Origin: Actinomycetales bacterium SN12
Lineage (GTDB): Bacteria > Actinomycetota > Actinomycetes > Actinomycetales > Microbacteriaceae
Reading direction: 5' to 3'
NCBI GenBank assembly: GCA_002837415.1
Contig: PJCV01000004.1
Coordinates: 62,001 to 126,000 of the forward strand
Length of the DNA stretch: 64,000 nucleotides
Below, one piece after another: positions 58,684-64,000 of this stretch. Position 1 is the first letter of the stretch; each line of letters begins with the position of its first letter. The notes below the pieces were generated by a model. It had not been told where the DNA came from, did not search any database, and saw only the letters and a list, made by a program, of their open reading frames with translations. Made by a program: the position numbers and the translations under genes.

Positions 58684-61482
58684 GTGGAACGGGTGCACTT
58701 CGATGCGCCGTCTGGCGCGCGAGAGACATGGTGGAGCCGGTACGCTGCTGAACTCGGGCAGATGACCTCGACCGCGCGAGGGGTCCTCCAGACCGACTGC
58801 GCCTACATCGTCGAGCGAGGGATGCTTGGTGCGGGGCCGCCGGACGCTTCGACGTGGCCTGAGAATCGGACGCGTACCGGCCTGGTTATGGGCTCAGTTC
58901 AGTCAGGCAAAACAGCCTCGATGTTCGGCGTGACCGCGCTGGCGCTCGACCAGGGCATCGACATCGTAGTGATCCTTGCGGGGACACGCCTGTCGCTCTG
59001 GCGTCAGACCTACGAACGGATGGTCGAACAGCTCGATGCGGGGGAGGACGGAGTCGCGAAAGCGCGGCGACGGCTGCTCTGTCCACCTCCGGGAGTCGTG
59101 CTGTCCGGGACGTCCGCGACGCTGGACGATACTTATCGACTCCCTTCCGCTCAGGTGAGACGCAAACTGTCGCAGAGTCAGCCCATGATCGTCGTCGCGA
59201 TGAAGCAGACCGATCACCTCTACGCTCTCGGACGCGAGCTACGTCAGAGCGTGTTCAGGGAGGTTGCGCGGTTGGACCGTGCCGTGCACATGCTCGTCCT
59301 TGACGACGAAGCGGACGACGGCTCGGTGCTCGACGCCGTCGTAGAGCAATCCCAGGGCCCACTTTCCCCGTCCCTCAAACAGATTCCCCGCGCGATCGCC
59401 GACCTATGGGAGCCGCGATCGAGCGGGGCGCCGGAAAACCTCTTCGCTACTTATGTCGGGTACACGGCGACCCCCCAGGCGAACCTGCTACAAGAGGACC
59501 ACAATCCGCTCGCCCCGCGTGACTTCGTGATCTCGCTTAGGACACCGCTCGATGTTGGTCAGCCCGCAAACCTCGGCGACCTGAACGCCCCGCGGTCGTC
59601 GACGTACCCAGAACCGAACGGCATCAATAACTACTACACGGGCGGCGAGGTCTACTATGACCGCGGCGCCGGGGCCGGCCTGTGCCGCGAGCTATCGGGA
59701 CAAGCCGACGACGATCTCGCAGATTCCATTCGCGCCTTCCTAGTCGCCGGTGCTATTAAGTTGCACTGGGCCTCCGCAACTGACCCCACTGTGGTCGGGC
59801 CGCACTCGGTGAAAGGCGTGGACTTCCTCCTGCGAGACGATGCGACAGCGGCTTCGCCGCCCGCCCACTCGATGCTGCTCCACCCCTCCGCGGACATCGG
59901 TGCCCACTTCGCATCCGCGGAGGACGTGCTCGTTTGGGCGGGCGTTCCAGACCGCTCCGCGGCGCGCAACCTGATTGAGTCAGGCAATGCGCTCCTCCCA
60001 AGGAGTCTCGTCGATAAAGTGCGCGGTGAGGAACCCCTCTGGGAGGCATGGATCGACCGTTACCGGTCATCATCAAGCGCGATCGCAATCGAGTTCAACG
60101 TCATGAACCCTCGACCCATCCCCGACTGGCCGACCGTGCTCCGCATCCTGGAGACGGAAATCATCCCAGGCACCCGGGTGTCCGTCGTGAACAGCGACCC
60201 CACCGCGGACGACAGGCCTGAGTACAGGCCCGTCTTCGATGAGACCACTCGGCGTTGGCGTGCGGCCACTGACCTCTCAACGATCTTCGTCTCCGGCAAC
60301 GTGATGGCACGCGGGCTGACACTGGAGGGGATGACGACGGCACTTTTCCGACGCAGTTCTGCTAACCCTTTGGCCGACACTCAGATGCAGATGCAGCGAT
60401 GGTTCGGCTACCGCGGAGAATACATCGAGCTCTGCCGCATGTTCGCGACCCGACAGCAGATCGACCTGTTCGGCGCCTATCACGATGTCGACGAGGCGCT
60501 CCGCGAAGGCATCGCGGCAAAGATGACTGGCACCGCGCCTTCTCCGGTTGTCCTGCACGGCATGGGTTTTCTGGCCACGGGAAAGATCGCCAATATCGGC
60601 CGAGTGCCGCTATGTCCGAGCGCGAAACCGTTCGTCAGGCTCATCAACGACGGTCAGCAGCCGGACCCGAACGCTCAGCGTGTCGCTGAGGCCTTCTCCG
60701 GTCCCTCCTCCGACGTGGTGGTGGGACTCACTGTGCGGGGACGTGCGCTCGACCGAACACTGTCGCTGTCAGAGGCTGCCGACCTGCTTGACAGTCTCTC
60801 CTATGGCTCGTATGCCCCCGGTAATGAAAGCCGTCTGGCGGATTTGTGGCAGCAAGTCCAGGCCCGCGTGGACGCAACGCTGCCGCTGCCGGCGGGGACA
60901 CAGTTCTACAACGCACCAGGCGCCGCCGATGTGACGCATGCGGAGGCCCGCCTCGAGTGCCCGTACGCCATCGCTGCGTACCTCCGCTTATGGGAAGCGT
61001 GCCTGAGTCGTGCCGTCCGAGGCCTCTTCGTCACAGGAGTCCCGTCCGGCCGATGGGCGATGGCGGACCTGCGCGCCAAGGCGCTGCATCAGCCGCGATT
61101 CTCCGTCGGTATCCGGTACGGCGACGGCGACGCGATCACCAGTGGACCCCTCTCCGATCTCGGCTTCAACATCCGCGCCACCCAGAAGAGCCTGAACGCC
61201 GAGGGGAACGTTGACGGGACCTGGGGCACAAACGACCCGAACGCGGGCCCCCTTGACTACCGCGGCGACGAGTTCTTCGACTACTACCATCGCGGCGAAG
61301 CGCTGCCCGCAACGGCTGGGACCACGTCCTGGCGCCCGCAAGGGGCGCACGGACAGATCCTCTTCTACATCAATAAGCGGCAGGGGCAACCGCATCCTGC
61401 AGTCGCTGTCGGAGTATGCATACCTGCTGGCGGCCCGGAGCAGTTTGCCGCGACGCGAGCTGGCTCGCTGATCGCAGCGTGA
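58684..61482 (+). CDS. Z1-domain superfamily 2 helicase/NTPase
   Basis: The 932-aa protein has Walker A GSVQSGKT (70-77), a DEAD-like box DDEAD (207-211), TATPQA (261-266, motif III position), then the Z1 core SGNVMARGLTLEGM (537-550) and the arginine-finger motif QMQRWFGYR (569-577). The last 300 residues are a Z1-associated domain. In the ATP-dependent restriction enzymes CglI and NgoAVII, a Z1-type N-subunit couples ATP hydrolysis to cleavage by a partner nuclease. The GTG at 58684 has no clear Shine-Dalgarno, and translation may be coupled to the upstream gene. Confidence 0.88.
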   Translation: MERVHFDAPSGARETWWSRYAAELGQMTSTARGVLQTDCAYIVERGMLGAGPPDASTWPENRTRTGLVMGSVQSGKTASMFGVTALALDQGIDIVVILAGTRLSLWRQTYERMVEQLDAGEDGVAKARRRLLCPPPGVVLSGTSATLDDTYRLPSAQVRRKLSQSQPMIVVAMKQTDHLYALGRELRQSVFREVARLDRAVHMLVLDDEADDGSVLDAVVEQSQGPLSPSLKQIPRAIADLWEPRSSGAPENLFATYVGYTATPQANLLQEDHNPLAPRDFVISLRTPLDVGQPANLGDLNAPRSSTYPEPNGINNYYTGGEVYYDRGAGAGLCRELSGQADDDLADSIRAFLVAGAIKLHWASATDPTVVGPHSVKGVDFLLRDDATAASPPAHSMLLHPSADIGAHFASAEDVLVWAGVPDRSAARNLIESGNALLPRSLVDKVRGEEPLWEAWIDRYRSSSSAIAIEFNVMNPRPIPDWPTVLRILETEIIPGTRVSVVNSDPTADDRPEYRPVFDETTRRWRAATDLSTIFVSGNVMARGLTLEGMTTALFRRSSANPLADTQMQMQRWFGYRGEYIELCRMFATRQQIDLFGAYHDVDEALREGIAAKMTGTAPSPVVLHGMGFLATGKIANIGRVPLCPSAKPFVRLINDGQQPDPNAQRVAEAFSGPSSDVVVGLTVRGRALDRTLSLSEAADLLDSLSYGSYAPGNESRLADLWQQVQARVDATLPLPAGTQFYNAPGAADVTHAEARLECPYAIAAYLRLWEACLSRAVRGLFVTGVPSGRWAMADLRAKALHQPRFSVGIRYGDGDAITSGPLSDLGFNIRATQKSLNAEGNVDGTWGTNDPNAGPLDYRGDEFFDYYHRGEALPATAGTTSWRPQGAHGQILFYINKRQGQPHPAVAVGVCIPAGGPEQFAATRAGSLIAA

Positions 61483-61492
61483 GGACAACCCG

Positions 61493-62548
61493 ATGACCAA
61501 CTACGAAGACGCTCGGCAGCGGATCGAACGCATCCCGATCTCCCCGGAGACGGGGTCGCGAAACGTCGAGTGGATCACCCCTACCGAAGTGATCGGCGTG
61601 GCTCGCGACACGGAGGGCAAAGTGGAACTCCTCCTTCGTGGGGACGAGCTCGTGCCGGTATCTAGGGTCGTCAAGGATGCATCCGAGTATCGACCTGTTT
61701 ACAAGGACGATGGGACGACATTCGAAGCCACGCACCTCATCTTTCCCGCGCTCACACACTTCGACCAGGTAGCAGCGTTCATCTGCACCGAACTCCTGCG
61801 AAACGGAGCAGATGGCGATCTCTCGCGCGCATTCGCCCTCACCGAACCGATCATCGAACTCGCCATCAAGAACCTCACACTTTCGAGCCAGGCGCTCCTC
61901 GGCCTCGCGGGCGAGTTGCTCCTTTTGGAGGTGCTTTGCCGCCGGGCTGATGACGCTCGCGTCGCAGAGATCATCGCCGGTTGGCGCGGTTGGCAGCGCT
62001 CCTCGCGCGACCTCGTCCTCGGCGGCACCGGAGTTGAGGTCAAGACCACGACGAGCAACGCTTCATCCCACCTCGTCGAAGGCGTGCATCAGGTTGAGCG
62101 TGACGAGGAGGGCGACGAGGACCGGCTGTTCCTGCTAAGCATCGGTCTTCAGCGAGCCGAGAGCGACGCCAGCAACAGCTTCACAGTGCCCAACCTCGTC
62201 GATCGCATCACCAAGCGCATGGCCGATACCGGAGCCTCGCCCGTCGTGATCGAGCGATTCGTCGCACACGTCGCAGAGTACGGGGCGAACTCGTCGATCG
62301 GTTACAACCACGCCACACAAGCAATTGGTTCGACCTACTCAGTTCCGTTTCTTACGACCTTCTTTCGCGCCTACGACATGGATGACGCCGCAGTCGGTGT
62401 TCTGCGTAGTAACGACGTTGCCGCGTTTCGACACGTCGCCGACGACTCGGTGAGATTTCGGGTGAACCTCTCCGCTCTTGGGCCGATCAGCGCTGGGAAC
62501 CCCATCGAAGGGGCAAATCAGGTGGCCCAGATGGTACTTGGGCTCTGA
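61493..62548 (+). CDS. PD-(D/E)XK motif protein (DUF4420 family), likely restriction nuclease subunit
   Basis: This 351-aa protein has the conserved GLAGELLLLEVL with Glu141, RDLVLGG with Asp173, and VEVKTTTS with Glu182 and Lys184, which together make a PD-(D/E)XK active site. It lies 10 bp after the Z1 gene and is the last gene of the operon, so it probably supplies DNA cleavage for the methyltransferase-DUF262-Z1 system. The alternative, a non-cleaving structural role, is less likely because all catalytic residues are present. Confidence 0.87.
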   Translation: MTNYEDARQRIERIPISPETGSRNVEWITPTEVIGVARDTEGKVELLLRGDELVPVSRVVKDASEYRPVYKDDGTTFEATHLIFPALTHFDQVAAFICTELLRNGADGDLSRAFALTEPIIELAIKNLTLSSQALLGLAGELLLLEVLCRRADDARVAEIIAGWRGWQRSSRDLVLGGTGVEVKTTTSNASSHLVEGVHQVERDEEGDEDRLFLLSIGLQRAESDASNSFTVPNLVDRITKRMADTGASPVVIERFVAHVAEYGANSSIGYNHATQAIGSTYSVPFLTTFFRAYDMDDAAVGVLRSNDVAAFRHVADDSVRFRVNLSALGPISAGNPIEGANQVAQMVLGL

Positions 62549-62642
62549 CATTCATGCCTGCGACTGGATCCACGCGCTATCTTGTGACGCTGATTGCGGC
62601 CATACTCAACTCCGTGCCGCCACCGCTGGTGACCTGGGTGCT

Positions 62643-64000
62643 TCAGCCGCGCATACGAAGCATCTGGTCCCGCAGATCCTTCAGCCACGCGCCGTTCTCC
62701 AAACGCCAGAAGTACCAGGCATTCCCACTTCGGCCGCCCCGCACCACCCGGGCGGCGGCCGCCGGACTCGCGTACGTCTTGCCTTCGTAGAGCATCTGCC
62801 CACCGGCCAGAATCGTGCCGCGTGCTGCTGGCCAGCGCTCGTCGGTGCACACGAGAGTGGCGCCCACCTCAAGGAGCCCCGCGCTGATCAGATCGGCGTA
62901 CGTCGTGGTGGCCTTGCTGAAACGCGACGAGCGATCCACGGTCTTGCCCTCGTGTCCAGCGGGAACCGGCCAGGTCTCCAACAGAGCATCGATCATGGCA
63001 TCCGTTCGCTCGGCGACCTTCGCCTCGTCCCATCCGTCGACGGAATCGTCGATGACAGGACGGTTCATCAGGAAGACATCGTGCTTTCTCAGCTCTGCCC
63101 GCTTCCCTCCTTCGCCCAGCCAAGCGGCATTTGAGACGGAGGCATTGAGCGAACCCGTCAACAGCGTGAGATTGCCAAGCCGATGCACGACATCGTCACG
63201 TTCTGCCTCGGCAGCGGCATCCGCCACCGGCCAGTGCGTCCGCCAACCGCGAGGCAGCAGATGCTCCACCTGGTGCTTGTCGCGATGGATGCGGATGCCT
63301 GTCTTCGAGCGGCCGGATGAGGCATATCCCCGATGCCAGTCCTCGACCGCCTGAAGGAACAGACGCTGCATCGGCTGCGAGAAGCGCCGATAGAAGTGCA
63401 TCGTGCGCAAGGCGGTTCGCAATTCCGCGTCGCCCGGCCAGTACGTGCTGGCAGCGACCAGCCCTGTCAGGTATCGATCCACGCCCGCGACCAACTCGGC
63501 TTCCGGCAGATTTCGTGCGTACGAGATCATCTCGGCCGCGACGCGCCCGAGGTCGCTGCTCTGCAACCGCAGCAGACGTCGCCGGATGATCCAGCTCTCG
63601 ACGGAGTCGATCACCGACGCGACGGTGGTGGTGCTGTAACCCGAGTCCGGGGAAAGGAGCCAGAGCACGATCGGCTTCGTCATCTCCACCTGCGCGACGC
63701 TCATGCGGTAGAAGTGAAGCTCAACTCGATCCAAGGCTGCGTGCGAGTCCGCCGCGCGTTCGGTGAGGCGCTGGTACTCCTTGGCTTGAGCGGTGATGAG
63801 TTCCAGCAGCTCGGACATCGATCGCTCGGTCTCGTGCTCGGTGAAGAACTTGAAGCGCGAGAACGTCGAGCGTGGGCTGATCTCCTTGCCCACCTGCGCC
63901 ACGAGCCATTGCCCCAAGAAGAGCGCACTGCGCGTCGTCGCGAATCGGCCGACGCTCACCTCCGCTTCCCAGAACTTCGTCTCGAACGGCCAGCGGGCAT
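62643..64000 (-). CDS. DUF262-DUF1524 (HNH) type IV-like restriction protein with C-terminal RAMA domain, 5' partial
   Basis: The frame is open through the right edge, so the N-terminal DUF262 half lies outside. Inside the window are the helical C-terminal part of DUF262, a DUF1524 HNH nuclease (VEHLLPRGW, then RLGNLTLLTGSLN), and a C-terminal RAMA-like modified-DNA reader (ADLISAGLLEVGATLVCT, YEGKTYASPAAAARVVRGG, NAWYFWRLENGAWLKDLR). GmrSD-type enzymes with this core cut DNA carrying modified bases. It faces the restriction-like operon and contains GGATGCC, so its composition is host-like. Confidence 0.82.
   Translation of the reverse strand, partial: ARWPFETKFWEAEVSVGRFATTRSALFLGQWLVAQVGKEISPRSTFSRFKFFTEHETERSMSELLELITAQAKEYQRLTERAADSHAALDRVELHFYRMSVAQVEMTKPIVLWLLSPDSGYSTTTVASVIDSVESWIIRRRLLRLQSSDLGRVAAEMISYARNLPEAELVAGVDRYLTGLVAASTYWPGDAELRTALRTMHFYRRFSQPMQRLFLQAVEDWHRGYASSGRSKTGIRIHRDKHQVEHLLPRGWRTHWPVADAAAEAERDDVVHRLGNLTLLTGSLNASVSNAAWLGEGGKRAELRKHDVFLMNRPVIDDSVDGWDEAKVAERTDAMIDALLETWPVPAGHEGKTVDRSSRFSKATTTYADLISAGLLEVGATLVCTDERWPAARGTILAGGQMLYEGKTYASPAAAARVVRGGRSGNAWYFWRLENGAWLKDLRDQMLRMRG

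Larger units (their letters stand above)
51250..62600. other. Putative acquired defence island (core)
   Basis: Within this stretch the third codon positions are visibly less GC-rich, especially in the AAA-Schlafen gene, and the host heptamer GGATGCC/GGCATCC was not seen. The contents are nucleases, a DNA methyltransferase and ATPases. No integrase, tRNA or flanking direct repeat was found, so the boundaries are approximate. Confidence 0.65.

Noticed and set aside
1..64000. CRISPR array
   Set aside because: The repeats seen are palindromic pairs with at most two tandem copies and no regular 30-40 nt spacers; no cas genes are present.

Overview
The window looks like chromosomal DNA from a high-GC actinomycete, most likely Microbacterium or a close relative in Microbacteriaceae. 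The reasons are the strongly GC-rich third codon positions, the many GTG starts, several promoters that place the start codon at the expected transcription start (leaderless mRNAs), and the very frequent heptamer GGATGCC/GGCATCC. No rRNA, tRNA, CRISPR array or intact insertion sequence was recognised.

Layout. 1-7.5 kb: a sugar operon (ROK kinase, PfkB kinase, class II aldolase, DeoR regulator, then an ABC sugar importer), probably for a tagatose- or galactosamine-type sugar. 7.9-9.8 kb: a divergent Lrp regulator and D-amino-acid dehydrogenase. 10.1-13.5 kb: a MerR regulator and a TetR-controlled ABC exporter. 13.6-18.5 kb: an RlmG-like methyltransferase and a ProVWX-type compatible-solute importer. 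18.6-21.2 kb: rhodanese, a YheO/DauR-type regulator and an MHS transporter. 21.3-27 kb: KDPG aldolase and a KDG-type kinase, divergent from a type III PLP enzyme, D-aminoacylase, IclR regulator and RidA. Together these could degrade N-acyl-D-glucosaminate to pyruvate and glyceraldehyde-3-phosphate. 27.1-38.5 kb: lipase maturation factor, SDR, Gfo/Idh/MocA, SMP-30, an aromatic-acid-like cluster (reductase, FAD monooxygenase, MHS transporter, LysR), a DksA-like protein and 6-phosphogluconate dehydrogenase. 38.6-50.9 kb: small proteins, purL, a DUF2786 protein, a PNPOx-like protein, a DsrE-like protein, a UvrA paralogue, a pRiA4b ORF-3-like protein, a NERD protein and a dicarboxylate symporter.

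51.0-64.0 kb is a defence island. It starts after a leaderless leader peptide with an attenuator-like hairpin. It carries an AAA ATPase fused to a Schlafen AlbA_2 domain, a frameshifted PIN-like gene, and a restriction-like operon of C5 cytosine methyltransferase, DUF262 protein, Z1 helicase and PD-(D/E)XK protein. A convergent DUF262-HNH-RAMA type IV-like nuclease runs off the right edge. GGATGCC, seen dozens of times in the first 51 kb, is not seen between about 51.3 and 62.6 kb, which supports acquisition from elsewhere.

A second theme is repeats. At least eight families of 50-110 bp palindromic elements sit between genes, mostly at convergent junctions. Several have been absorbed into coding sequences: an in-frame palindrome inside the PfkB kinase, and repeat-derived tails on the PfkB kinase, the ABC ATPase and the symporter.
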